From the NCBI GenBank assembly GCA_964484135.1, contig CAZAEL010000025.1, positions 1 through 35,236 of the forward strand: DNA of 35,236 nt. The letters run 5' to 3'. The stretch comes from CAZAEL01 sp964484135. Its GTDB lineage: Bacteria; Elusimicrobiota; Elusimicrobia; FEN-1173. The notes beneath the pieces are model-generated. The model searched no databases, was not told the DNA's origin, and was given only the letters and a program-made list of their open reading frames with translations. The position numbers and the translations under genes are program-made. Within the stretch, counting starts at the first letter, position 1. Each line of letters begins with the position of its first letter. This document shows, one piece after another, positions 16,901 through 24,506 of this stretch.

Positions 16901-16935
16901 ATTACAAAATGTAATAATAAATTACTAGTAGTAAT
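16901..16935. promoter_or_regulatory. Twin operators ATTAC-N5-GTAAT
   Basis: Two copies of the palindrome ATTAC-N5-GTAAT at 16901-16915 and 16921-16935. Their centres are 20 bases apart, close to two helical turns, so two dimers could bind the same face. They lie just upstream of the XRE gene and about 50 bases upstream of the divergent operon's -35 box. The AT-rich patch stands out from the GC-rich surroundings. Likely bound by the XRE protein. Confidence 0.75.
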
Positions 16936-16960
16936 TAATCCGGCAACGAAGGAGGCGGCC

Positions 16961-17254
16961 ATGTCCTTGGGGCGGCGGATCAAGCGGCGGCGGACGGAGC
17001 TGAAACTGAGCCAGAAGGCCCTGGCCCAGGCCCTGGGCGTGACCCAGGGCGCGGTGGCGCAGATGGAGCTGGGCCTGCGTTCCCCCTCCCTGGAACTCCT
17101 GCCCCGGCTGGCCGGGGCCCTGCGGGTTTCGATGGAATACCTGCTGCGCGGGGAAACGGCCGCCACCGTGGACGTGAGTTCCCTCAACGCCGGGGACAGG
17201 CGTTTGGTGAGGCGGTTTGCGGCGTTTTTGGAGCGGGAGGCGGAGGAGCGCTAA
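16961..17254 (+). CDS. XRE-family helix-turn-helix regulator
   Basis: 97 residues from the ATG at 16961, preceded by GAAGGAGG. Residues about 4-57 are a Cro/CI-type HTH: LGRRIKRRRTELKLSQKALAQALGVTQGAVAQMELGLRSPSLELLPRLAGAL, with SQKALAQALGVTQGAVAQME as the recognition unit. The short tail (DAGDRRLVRRFAAFLER-like) may serve dimerisation. It is the only plus-strand gene to the right of the dif-like site. Two matching palindromes upstream suggest autoregulation and control of the divergent secreted operon. It is convergent with the following porin gene. Confidence 0.88.
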   Translation: MSLGRRIKRRRTELKLSQKALAQALGVTQGAVAQMELGLRSPSLELLPRLAGALRVSMEYLLRGETAATVDVSSLNAGDRRLVRRFAAFLEREAEER

Positions 17255-17287
17255 AGAAGGCGCGCACGCCGGGCGGCGCGTCCGAGG

Positions 17288-18610
17288 CTAGAAGTGGACG
17301 TGGACCTCGGCGGTGTACCGGCTGACGCGGCTGGCGGTGTTGCCGTACACCTGGCCGGGGAAGAAGAAGGCCGTCCCGAACCCGAAGGTGACGAAGCCGG
17401 TGTACCGGTAGATCAGCTCCCCGTCGAGCTCCGCGCCCAGGTCGTTCTGTCCCGTGGGTTTGGTGAGGGAGTTGTAGATGTGGTAGTCCAGGGAGCCGGT
17501 CCAGCGCACGGCCTGGGTGCTGAATATCCCGAAGCCCATGGTCTTGATGCCGGAAAAGCCCGCGGGCAGGCCCGTGGCCGTGGGCGAGAAGGGGGCGGAA
17601 GGGTCGTACGCGTCGGAAAGCGTGGCGGCGTAGTGCCGGCCGTACCCGACGCGCTGCAGGCCGTCCCAGCGCCTGGCGAAGGTGGGACGGAAGGCCTCGT
17701 CCTCCCCCGGGGTGCCGTTGTCGTCGCCGGACCCCACGGCGTAGGAGGCCCGCACGCCGAACCGCCCGAAGCGCACGGTGTCGGTCTGGGCGCCGAGCTC
17801 CAGTTTTTGGGCCGTGCCTGAAATCTTCACGTCGCCGGCCGGCGCCAGGAGCCGGGCGTCGCCGGATTGCAGCGCCGCCTCCAGTTTGTAGAAGGCGTCC
17901 TTGAGGTTGCCGAAGAGCCGGAGGCCGTAGAACTGCCGCAGCACGTGGGTGGCGGTGGCGGTCCCGGTCCCGAGCTGGTACTGGCTCACCCCCTCGTTCC
18001 GCTCCTGGATCCAGGAAAACTCCCACCGGTCGTGCTCCCGGTCCGCGCCCAGGACCAGCCCGTACAGGTCGAAATCATCCCTCCCCGACAGCGCCTCCGT
18101 CACCTTGGCCGTGAAAAGGTCCGCGTCCGTGCGCCAGGGCAGGTCCACCTGGGCCCGGACCCCGTTGAACCCCAGCCCGTCGTCCGACACCAGGAGCCCG
18201 TCCCCCACCACGATGGGCTGGCGGCCGATGGTGAGGTTCACCTTTTTCCAGGCGAAGTTGGGCAGGTGCACGTACGCCTCCTCCACCCAGGGGGTGCCGT
18301 CGGCGGACGGGTACCGGGTCACGGGCGCGCCGGTGCCCTCCAGCCCCCAGATGTTGAGGGACTGGACGCGGAGGCTGGCCTCCACGTCCTCGTTCAGCCA
18401 GGCCCGCATGTACGCCCGGATGGCGTGGGACTGGTAGTTGAATTTGTCGCGGGTGTCGCTGCGATAGTCGTTGTTCTGGATGGACACGCCGCGGATGCGA
18501 TCGTCGAAGCCCATGTTCAGGCTGGGGAAGTCGGCCCGTCCCGCGCCTCCGGCGGAGAGGAGGAGGAGGGTCAGCAGTGGAACGCGGAAGAGAGGCCCTG
18601 GTGCGCTCAT
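17288..18610 (-). CDS. Alginate-export-type outer-membrane porin
   Basis: 440 residues. Signal peptide about 1-26. The mature chain is made of alternating strands, with the typical block VEEAYVHLPNFAWKKVNLTIGRQPIVVGDGLLVSDDGLGFNGVRA of the alginate_exp barrel family and a C-terminal Phe (VHVHF) for BAM recognition. The GRQ motif marks strand pairs that line such pores. Probable passive uptake or export channel; the substrate is unknown. Own promoter; the ATG follows an AAGGAACC region that the short leader may only partly include. Confidence 0.78.
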   Translation of the reverse strand: MSAPGPLFRVPLLTLLLLSAGGAGRADFPSLNMGFDDRIRGVSIQNNDYRSDTRDKFNYQSHAIRAYMRAWLNEDVEASLRVQSLNIWGLEGTGAPVTRYPSADGTPWVEEAYVHLPNFAWKKVNLTIGRQPIVVGDGLLVSDDGLGFNGVRAQVDLPWRTDADLFTAKVTEALSGRDDFDLYGLVLGADREHDRWEFSWIQERNEGVSQYQLGTGTATATHVLRQFYGLRLFGNLKDAFYKLEAALQSGDARLLAPAGDVKISGTAQKLELGAQTDTVRFGRFGVRASYAVGSGDDNGTPGEDEAFRPTFARRWDGLQRVGYGRHYAATLSDAYDPSAPFSPTATGLPAGFSGIKTMGFGIFSTQAVRWTGSLDYHIYNSLTKPTGQNDLGAELDGELIYRYTGFVTFGFGTAFFFPGQVYGNTASRVSRYTAEVHVHF

Positions 18611-18621
18611 GGAGGTTCCTT

Positions 18622-18650
18622 ATTCTACCTTGCTGGACGAAGGGCGGCAA
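18622..18650 (-). promoter_or_regulatory. Promoter of the alginate-export-type porin
   Basis: Minus strand TTGCCG (18645-18650), 17 bases, TAGAAT (18622-18627). Only 11 bases separate the -10 box from the ATG at 18610, so the leader is about five bases. Confidence 0.55.
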
Positions 18651-18661
18651 GGGCATGACGG

Positions 18662-18696
18662 AAAAAAACCCGCCTCCGGGACGCCCCGGAGGCGGG
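18662..18696 (-). terminator. Rho-independent terminator after the two paired barrel genes
   Basis: Arms 18669-18680 and 18685-18696 form a 12-bp perfect GC stem with a four-base loop. On the minus strand seven T follow (18662-18668). Confidence 0.92.
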
Positions 18697-18723
18697 TCTG
18701 GAGAACGGCTCGCGGGCTTTCGC

Positions 18724-19329
18724 CTAGAAGGTGATGTGCACCCCCAGGCCCAGGAGCACGGCGTTCAGGTCGTCCAGCGTCTTTTCCCCCGCGGGGCCGA
18801 TGACGCCGGCGGCCGCGAAGTCGTTGATGTCCAGGAAGCGGTATCCCAGGTCCAGGTGGAGACCGGAGGTCACGCCCCCGCTGGACTTCATCAGGAACCG
18901 GCCGCGCCCCAGCAGGTCGACGAACGGCTTGGTTTGGGACAGGGGGCCGGTGGCGCCGGCCGCCGCCGTGGTGCCGCCTTGCGCGCGGATCGTGGCCTGG
19001 GCGTTCCCGATGTCGATCCCCGCTCCCAGGTAATTGTTGAAGTACTTGATGACGCGCAGGCCTTGCAGGCTGACGCCCAGGTTGACGAAGTTGGGGGCGG
19101 GTTCCCCCACGTCGCCCCGCCAGTTCCAGAGCCCTTCCTCGAAGAAGAAACCCGCCTCGACGTCGCCGCCCACATCGAAGGAGAACCCGAAGTGGCGGTC
19201 GCTGCCGTTCCACCGCCCGTCCCCGAAGAACTGGTAGACCTGGCTGGCGTCGAACGATACCTCGGCGCGGGCGGCGCGGGCCCCCGACGCCAATAGCCCC
19301 AAGCAGAGAAGGGCCAATAGTTTTTTCAC
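18724..19329 (-). CDS. Outer-membrane beta-barrel protein, paralog of its upstream neighbour
   Basis: 201 residues from a GTG at 19329 with AGGAGG eight bases upstream. Signal peptide about 1-22. Strands such as RHFGFSFDVGGDVEAGFFFEE and GLHLDLGYRFLDIND, ending in HITF with a terminal Phe, indicate a small barrel. It shares the block RHFGF.FD, GAGIDIG/DAGVDLG, GYRFLD.ND and PAGEKTLDDLN with the next protein, so they are tandem paralogs. Located in the outer membrane; function unknown. A strong terminator follows. Confidence 0.8.
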   Translation of the reverse strand: MKKLLALLCLGLLASGARAARAEVSFDASQVYQFFGDGRWNGSDRHFGFSFDVGGDVEAGFFFEEGLWNWRGDVGEPAPNFVNLGVSLQGLRVIKYFNNYLGAGIDIGNAQATIRAQGGTTAAAGATGPLSQTKPFVDLLGRGRFLMKSSGGVTSGLHLDLGYRFLDINDFAAAGVIGPAGEKTLDDLNAVLLGLGVHITF

Positions 19330-19358
19330 GGAAAAACCTCCTCTAGAGAGCGGCTGTT

Positions 19359-19952
19359 TTAGAAACGGAAACCGACGCCCACGCCCACGATCAGGGAGTT
19401 GAGGTCGTCCAGGGTCTTTTCGCCCGCCGGCGCGCCCGCGATGGCCGTGTCGTTCAGGTCAAGGAAGCGGTAGCCGATGGAGACGTGCATGTCGGCGGAA
19501 AGCTTGTCCTTGATGTCGGCCGAATAACGGGCGGTCCCGTGGACCCCCACGAAAGGCTTGTTCTGGTTGAGGGCGGGGGTGGCCGCGAAGCCGGTGGAGG
19601 CCCCCTGTTGGAGCTTGGCGGTCCCCAGGTCCACGCCGGCGTCCAGGAACTTGGAGAACTTTTTCACCACGCGGATGGCCTGGGCGTCGAAGCCCAGCTT
19701 GGTCACGTTGGGGGGCGTCGCGCCCACGTCGCCGGTCAACTGGAGGTCGGCGTTCTCGAAATAGAAGCCGAGGTCGATGTCGTCGTTGAGATCGAAGGCG
19801 AACCCGAAATGGCGGGATTGGCCTTCCAGCCGGTTGTCGTTGAAGATGTTGTAACCCTCTTCGATGTCGAACCGAAACGCGGCCTGCGCCGCGGGTGTGA
19901 TCGCTCCCATCGCGACAAGCAACCCCGCCCAGATGCCTAACCATTTTTTCAT
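19359..19952 (-). CDS. Outer-membrane beta-barrel protein, first of a tandem pair
   Basis: 197 residues. Signal peptide about 1-24 (LGIWAGLLVAMGAITPAAQA). Alternating strands (RHFGFAFDLNDDIDLGFYFENADL, AIRVVKKFSKFLDAGVDLG, HVSIGYRFLDLND) end in GVGFRF with terminal Phe. About eight strands would fit the length. Paralog of the following gene, only 29 bases away, so co-transcribed from the strong promoter at 20031-20059. A leader of about 70 nt has GGGAGG upstream of the ATG. Role unknown. Confidence 0.8.
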   Translation of the reverse strand: MKKWLGIWAGLLVAMGAITPAAQAAFRFDIEEGYNIFNDNRLEGQSRHFGFAFDLNDDIDLGFYFENADLQLTGDVGATPPNVTKLGFDAQAIRVVKKFSKFLDAGVDLGTAKLQQGASTGFAATPALNQNKPFVGVHGTARYSADIKDKLSADMHVSIGYRFLDLNDTAIAGAPAGEKTLDDLNSLIVGVGVGFRF

Positions 19953-20030
19953 GTACGCGTTTACCTCCCGATTGGCCCGGCCCTCTTGAACGCCGGAGGG
20001 CAGGAAAGGGCCGTTTTTCCTACAGAGGGC

Positions 20031-20059
20031 ATTCTATCCGGGACGGAGGGGCCTGTCAA
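20031..20059 (-). promoter_or_regulatory. Strong sigma-70-type promoter of the paired barrel genes
   Basis: Perfect TTGACA (20054-20059), a 17-base spacer and TAGAAT (20031-20036) on the minus strand, starting one base past the T-run of the preceding terminator. Confidence 0.75.
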
Positions 20060-20060
20060 C

Positions 20061-20099
20061 AAAAAGAAAACCCCCTCCCCGGGGGTCCCGGGGAGGGGG
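20061..20099 (-). terminator. Rho-independent terminator of the large porin gene
   Basis: Arms 20071-20083 and 20087-20099 pair over 13 bp with a three-base loop. On the minus strand TTTTCTTTTT follows. Confidence 0.93.
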
Positions 20100-20125
20100 T
20101 CTGTGGAAGAAACGTCAGGAGGAGA

Positions 20126-21607
20126 TCAGTACTGTCTCTCTCCGCCCCATTTCACCATCAGCTTGGCGAAGATCTTGGTGACGGCGTCGTCGGGCACGTT
20201 GGCCGTGCCGGCGAAGCCGTTCAGAAGACCTTTGTCCGGGCTGAAGGTCGCGTACCCCAGGGAAGCCAGGATGGCTTCGGAGTGGGCGTAGTTCAGCGTG
20301 AGGTCGATTTCGTTGCCCACGCCGTCGTCCACCCCCGCCGGGGTCTCGTTGACCTTGGCCACGTAGTAGTCGAGCTTGGCCGTGACCTTGTTGTCCATCA
20401 CGGGCAGCACGTAGTGGCCGCCCAGGTTGATGACGTTGAGGCCCGGGCCGGTGTTGGCCGCGCCGAAGACGCCGCCCGTGTCCAGGCCGCCGCCCACGAG
20501 GGGGCCGCCCGCGAGGGCGCCGATCGCGGTGTTGTCGTAGCTCATGATTTCGCCGTACCGGTAGTCGGACACCGCCCAGCCCAGGACGCGGAAGTCGTGG
20601 AAGGTGTCGTCGTCCGCCGTGGCGTTGGCGGTGGTCGGGTCGTCGCCCGAGGCGTTGGCGTACTTCAGGTGCGCGCCCCAGCCGTTGTCTTTGTTGTCAT
20701 AGGAGGCGCTCAAGAGCAGGGCCGAGCCCTTGAAGTTGGAGGCGCTGCCCGCGGTGCCGACGCCGTTGGCCTGGCCGCCGTTCATGGCGTACTCGAGGCC
20801 CAGCTTCACCCAGTCGTCCATCAGGCTGTAGCCCGCGCGGAAGTCCATGATGGTGAGGTTGATGTCGTCGCTCACGCCCGCGCCGCCGGCGGTGTTCTTC
20901 ACGTCGCCGGTGCCGTGGGAGGTGCCGGAGTAGAACCCGAACTCCAGGGGCACCTTCACGGTCGGGAACAGCTCGTCCGAGCTCAGGATCAGCCAGGTGA
21001 CGTTGGCCTCGTCGGCGGTCGCCGTCGCTCCCACGTCGCCCGCGTCCGTGTTGGCCACGGCGTCGTCCTCGCGGACCTTGCCGGTGCCGAACAGGGTGTT
21101 GATCTTGCCGAGCTTTTTGGTGACGGTCACGCCGTCCAGCGCCGCGACGGTGAGGCTGTCGTCGTTCACCGGGCCGTAGTAGACCAACAGGTCGCCGGGG
21201 CGCCCGCCGTACTGGCGGCCGATCCGGAAGCTGTCGGTCATGAGGAAGTCCTCGATGTCCAGGTACGCGTTCTGGAAGGCGATGGCCGCTTCTTCCGCCG
21301 CCACCGTGGAGGCCCCGTCGCCGTATTGGACGACGGTCGGGCCGGACTGGGAGTTCCGGACCGCTTCCACGCGTCCCTTGACGCCCTTGGCGACGTCCGC
21401 GTTCAAGCCCACGCGCAGCCGCGTGTTGACGGCGCCGCGGCTGTCGTCCGCCGAGTCGTTGGCGTCCGTTTCATTGTTGGCCTGCTGGCCGCTGATCTCC
21501 AGCGAGCCGTCCGTGGTGATTTTTCCGAGCCCCAGCAGCTCGGCCCGACCGGTTTGCACGCCGGTGAAGGCCGCCACCGCGAGAATCGCAATGTATTTCT
21601 TCATCAT
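20126..21607 (-). CDS. Large outer-membrane porin-like beta-barrel
   Basis: 493 residues (a second ATG lies one codon in). Signal peptide about 1-22. The chain is rich in Gly, Asp, Ala and Thr and alternates polar and hydrophobic residues. Blocks like NTRLRVGLNADVAKGVKGRVEAVRNS, AYLDIEDFLMTDSFRIGRQYGGRPGDLLVYYGP and VTAKLDYYVAKVNE are typical of 16-18-stranded porins. It ends in an aromatic Tyr. Few Cys. Long Asp/Thr/Ala-rich loops suggest exposure. Strong terminator behind it, strong promoter and a long folded leader ahead, consistent with a highly expressed, regulated major porin. Substrate unknown. Confidence 0.82.
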   Translation of the reverse strand: MMKKYIAILAVAAFTGVQTGRAELLGLGKITTDGSLEISGQQANNETDANDSADDSRGAVNTRLRVGLNADVAKGVKGRVEAVRNSQSGPTVVQYGDGASTVAAEEAAIAFQNAYLDIEDFLMTDSFRIGRQYGGRPGDLLVYYGPVNDDSLTVAALDGVTVTKKLGKINTLFGTGKVREDDAVANTDAGDVGATATADEANVTWLILSSDELFPTVKVPLEFGFYSGTSHGTGDVKNTAGGAGVSDDINLTIMDFRAGYSLMDDWVKLGLEYAMNGGQANGVGTAGSASNFKGSALLLSASYDNKDNGWGAHLKYANASGDDPTTANATADDDTFHDFRVLGWAVSDYRYGEIMSYDNTAIGALAGGPLVGGGLDTGGVFGAANTGPGLNVINLGGHYVLPVMDNKVTAKLDYYVAKVNETPAGVDDGVGNEIDLTLNYAHSEAILASLGYATFSPDKGLLNGFAGTANVPDDAVTKIFAKLMVKWGGERQY

Positions 21608-21907
21608 CTTGGATGAGTCCCCCTTTTGCTATGTAGGAGCTGATCTCTGCGTCAACCTATAGGTTGCACCGGAATGATCGGAAGCCGATTTCCCATGCAA
21701 CGCTATTGCCAGCCCAGGATCAGGCTGCTTTTTCGGAAGAAGCTTGAATGACGCTTCTTCCTTATCTAAGGAGCCTCCCTTGAGATGCGGAAGACCCCCT
21801 GGTTTTAAGCGGACCTAGACATCCGCCCCTTTGTTTAGATAAAAGACCGAGCTCGTGAAGATCATCACAAAGGAAGATCATCAAGCAAACTCGGCCTCTT
21901 CTGATTT
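21608..21907 (-). ncRNA. Structured 5' leader (about 300 nt) of the large porin mRNA
   Basis: The region between a strong promoter and the porin ATG has no gene. It contains a 9-bp perfect hairpin (21735-21743 with 21753-21761), an 11-base direct repeat (21857-21867 and 21873-21883) inside a larger CCGAG/CTCGG stem, and the palindrome AACCTATAGGTT (21654-21665). No riboswitch class matches. It may control porin translation or encode a small RNA. Confidence 0.5.
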
Positions 21908-21936
21908 ATTAGATGAAATTCCCGGGGAGTTGTCAA
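21908..21936 (-). promoter_or_regulatory. Promoter of the large porin mRNA
   Basis: Minus strand TTGACA (21931-21936), 17 bases, TCTAAT (21908-21913). Confidence 0.65.
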
Positions 21937-21967
21937 ATCAAAAAACAAAAAAAACAGGCAAAAACAA

Positions 21968-22657
21968 TTATTTTCCGGAAGGAGGGGTTTGGGGAAGGCG
22001 GGGTTTGATTTGAATAAGCAAATCCTGGGCGTTTTTGGCCCAGAGGGTGGTGGGGTACAGTGTAACGAGTCTTTCCAATGAGCTCTGGGCATCCTGCCAT
22101 TTTTCCTGCAGGATCTGGACCCGCCCCAGGGATTCGTAGGCCCGGGCCGCCAAAAAGTGTTCGGGATGGTTTTGAATGAACCCGCGGTACGCCGTTTCCG
22201 CGTCGGCCCATTTCCCGGCCTGCTCAAGGGCCAGCGCTTCTCCCATCCGCGCCAGCGCGGCCAGCTCGGGCGTGGTGGCCTGTCGCGCGGATTCCCGGTA
22301 CGCGGCCAGGGCTTCGTCGGCCTTTCCCTCCAGGATGAGGAGGTCTCCCCTGAAGAGATGGGCCTGGCTCACGAGGGGCCCGGACCGGTTCGATTCCAGG
22401 AGCTGCTTGATGTTTTGCAGCGCTTCCGCCCGCCTGCCGTTGGCGGCGAGGGCCTGGGCCATGGACAGCTGTTCCCAGGCCAGGAGGCGGACCTTGCGGA
22501 GGTTGTAGACCACGAACACGGCCAGCACCCCGGCCGCCAGCAGCGCGGCCAGGGCCAGGGCCGCCTGCTGCCAATGGTCGCGGATCCATTGCCCGCCCTG
22601 TTCCAGCCGCAGGGTGATGGCGTCTTTTCTCGAGTGTGAGGCGGTGGTGAGGTCCAT
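21968..22657 (-). CDS. Membrane-anchored TPR protein (YfgM-like layout)
   Basis: 229 residues from the ATG at 22657. An earlier in-frame ATG at 22696 is the last base of tRNA-Arg, so it is less likely. A charged N-terminus (about 30 residues) is followed by one membrane span (AALALAALLAAGVLAVFVVYNL, about 31-53), then TPR-type helices (AHLFRGDLLILEGKADEALAAYRES, ALALEQAGKWADAETAYRGFIQNHP, AYESLGRVQILQEKWQDAQSSLERLV). The TPRs face the periplasm. YfgM-like proteins work with chaperones and the Sec translocon; that role is inferred. Tail is Pro-rich. Confidence 0.75.
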   Translation of the reverse strand: MDLTTASHSRKDAITLRLEQGGQWIRDHWQQAALALAALLAAGVLAVFVVYNLRKVRLLAWEQLSMAQALAANGRRAEALQNIKQLLESNRSGPLVSQAHLFRGDLLILEGKADEALAAYRESARQATTPELAALARMGEALALEQAGKWADAETAYRGFIQNHPEHFLAARAYESLGRVQILQEKWQDAQSSLERLVTLYPTTLWAKNAQDLLIQIKPRLPQTPPSGK

Positions 22658-22695
22658 GACGTTGTCTGTCGTTCCTTTTAAGATTTCAGAAAACA

Positions 22696-22769
22696 CGCCC
22701 CCGGGCGGACTTGAACCACCAACCTTCTCCTTAGGACGGAGCAGCTCTATCCAGTTGAGCTACGGGGGC
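22696..22769 (-). tRNA. tRNA-Arg (anticodon CCU)
   Basis: 74 nt. Acceptor GCCCCCG pairs with CGGGGGC, D-stem GCTC/GAGC, anticodon loop GTCCTAA with CCT at 34-36, and T-arm GGTGG-TTCAAGT-CCGCC. Reads AGG codons. Discriminator G; no CCA is encoded. The first anticodon-stem pair is a G-A mismatch. Confidence 0.93.
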
Positions 22770-22778
22770 ACTGTCGCA

Positions 22779-23037
22779 CCCAAATGTCCTTTACGAAGTG
22801 AAGGACATTTGGGCCTGCCGGCGGAAGCCGCGGACAAAAACGATCCGAAAGGGCGGCTTCCGTGCTCCACAAGGGGGGCTCTGCCCCCCGTTAGATCGTC
22901 ACTCGTTCCGCACGCCGTGAGGCGTGCGCCACTCCGCGATGCCCGTTGTTCGGGCATCCGTTCGTGACCCCTTCGGGGCCTGCCGCCTCGCCATCTCGGC
23001 GGCGTTCGCAAACCGGTCGCCTCTGTTCAGGCGACCG
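22779..23037. repeat. Chain of eight hairpins downstream of apt and upstream of tRNA-Arg
   Basis: A 330-base gene-free stretch (22770-23099). Arms: 22779-22791 with 22801-22813 (13 bp), 22822-22831 with 22853-22862 (10), 22873-22879 with 22883-22889 (7), 22909-22916 with 22921-22928 (8), 22938-22945 with 22951-22958 (8), 22968-22971 with 22975-22978 (4), 22982-22987 with 22998-23003 (6), 23014-23021 with 23030-23037 (8). All are perfect. No repeats of a CRISPR kind. Confidence 0.85.
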
Positions 23038-23099
23038 CGAACCCCGGGCCTGGAGCAACCTTCCTTAAAAGAAAATGGCGTTGCGGAAGGAAGGCGAAA

Positions 23100-23627
23100 T
23101 CAGTACCGGATCAGCGACGTCACGGGCCAGTCGCGGAGCTTCTCCCGGCCCTTGAGGAACTCCAGTTCGATCACGAAGGCGAAGCCCGCGGTCTCGGCGC
23201 CGGTCTTGGCCACCAGCTCGGCGGTGGCCCGGGCCGTGCCCCCCGTGGCCAGGACGTCGTCCAGGATGAGGACCCTTTCCCCGGACGAGAGGGCGTCGGC
23301 GTGCATCTCCAGCGTGTCGGTGCCGTACTCCAGCTGATAGGAAACGGAAATGGTCTTGGACGGCAGCTTGCCTTTTTTGCGCACCGGGACGAAGCCCACG
23401 CCCAGGGCCTGGGCCACCGCCGCGCCGAAGATGAAGCCGCGGGACTCGATGGCCACCACCTTGCGGACGTCCCGCCGCCGTCCGGCCTCGGCCAGTCCTT
23501 CCACGGCCCGGCGGAAAGCCTCGGTGTGGGAGAGGAGCGGCGTGATGTCCTTGAACACGACGCCCTTTTTGGGGAAGTCCGGCACGTCGCGGATGAAGGA
23601 CTTGAGATCGAGGACGCCGGCCGGCAT
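23100..23627 (-). CDS. apt: Adenine phosphoribosyltransferase
   Basis: Salvages adenine with PRPP to give AMP in the cytoplasm. 175 residues from the ATG at 23627, the normal family start (LKSFIRDVPDFPKKGVVFKDITPLL). The PRPP loop VLILDDVLATGGTA is at 119-132 and ESRGFIFGAAVA at 61-72. The start is 11 bases after the sigma-factor stop, so probably co-transcribed. Full length for type I APRT. Confidence 0.96.
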   Translation of the reverse strand: MPAGVLDLKSFIRDVPDFPKKGVVFKDITPLLSHTEAFRRAVEGLAEAGRRRDVRKVVAIESRGFIFGAAVAQALGVGFVPVRKKGKLPSKTISVSYQLEYGTDTLEMHADALSSGERVLILDDVLATGGTARATAELVAKTGAETAGFAFVIELEFLKGREKLRDWPVTSLIRY

Positions 23628-23638
23628 GGCGAAGGTCC

Positions 23639-24469
23639 CTACACCAAGCCCATGCGCTGGGTGACGCGCCGCAGTCGCATGAGGCCCCGTTCCTCCAGCT
23701 GACGCACCCGTTCCCGGGACAGGCGGAGCTTTTTCCCCACTTCTTCGAGGGTCATGCGGTCCTTGCCGTTCAGGCCGAAACGCATGAGCAGGATGCGCCG
23801 CTCCCGTTCCCCCACCATGTCCAGGGCCCGTTTCAGTTCGTCGTTGGTCCTGAGCAGCGTCAGCATCTGCTCCGGGCCCTGCTCTTGCTTGTTGGTCACG
23901 ATGTCCCGGATGAACAGGTTTTCGTCTTCGTCCAGCGGCGTGTCCAGGCTGCCCACGCTGCGGGAGGCCTCGTGCGCGTCCAGCACGCTCTTGACCTGGC
24001 GCGCGGTCAGGTTGAGCTTGGAGGCCATCTCTTGCAGGGTCGGGTCCCGGCCCAGGGAGCTGTGCATGCGGTCCCAGGTCTTGAGCCATTTGCGCAGGGC
24101 CTCCAGGGCGTGGGGCGGGATGCGGATGGTCTTGGACTGTTCGTCCAGGGCGCGACGGACCGCCTGCTCGATCCAGTACGCGGCGTAGGTGGAGAACCGG
24201 AAGCCCCGCTTGGGGTCGAATTTTTCCACCGCGTGCATGAGGCCCAGGTTCCCCTCCTCGATCAGGTCCAGGAAGTCCACCCCGGGGCGGTAATATTTTT
24301 TGGCGATGGGGATGACGAGCCGCAGGTTGGTCTCCACGATGCGGCGGGAGGCTTTCTTGTCGCCCCGCTTGGAGCGTTTCCACAGGTCCATCTGCTCCTC
24401 GCGGGTGACCTCGGGCAGGCGTTTGATGCCTCTGAAATACAGGGTGACGGGATCCAGGCTTTCTCTCAT
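23639..24469 (-). CDS. RpoD/RpoS-type sigma-70 factor
   Basis: 276 residues. Region 1.2 (DPVTLYFRGIKRLPEVTREEQMDLW) at about 6-30, region 2 (RRIVETNLRLVIPIAKKYYRPGVDFLDLIEEGNLGLMHAVEKFDP, then RFSTYAAYWIEQAVRRAL for -10 recognition) at about 42-108, region 3 about 115-195, region 4 with TLEEVGKKLRLSRERVRQLEERGL about 238-262. It lacks region 1.1 and the long non-conserved insert, so it is a group 2 (RpoS-like) rather than the main sigma. Its target promoters should resemble RpoD's. Regulon unknown. Acylphosphatase gene lies just upstream. Confidence 0.92.
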   Translation of the reverse strand: MRESLDPVTLYFRGIKRLPEVTREEQMDLWKRSKRGDKKASRRIVETNLRLVIPIAKKYYRPGVDFLDLIEEGNLGLMHAVEKFDPKRGFRFSTYAAYWIEQAVRRALDEQSKTIRIPPHALEALRKWLKTWDRMHSSLGRDPTLQEMASKLNLTARQVKSVLDAHEASRSVGSLDTPLDEDENLFIRDIVTNKQEQGPEQMLTLLRTNDELKRALDMVGERERRILLMRFGLNGKDRMTLEEVGKKLRLSRERVRQLEERGLMRLRRVTQRMGLV

Positions 24470-24506
24470 GCGAACGTTCCCTCGCTCCTCATCGGTGCCG
24501 TTTTTT

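Noticed and set aside
21608..21907. Known riboswitch
   Set aside because: No conserved core of any class I know could be matched.
23100..24383. One long apt frame of 427 codons
   Set aside because: The upstream part overlaps the sigma-factor gene in another frame; apt homology begins at the ATG at 23627.
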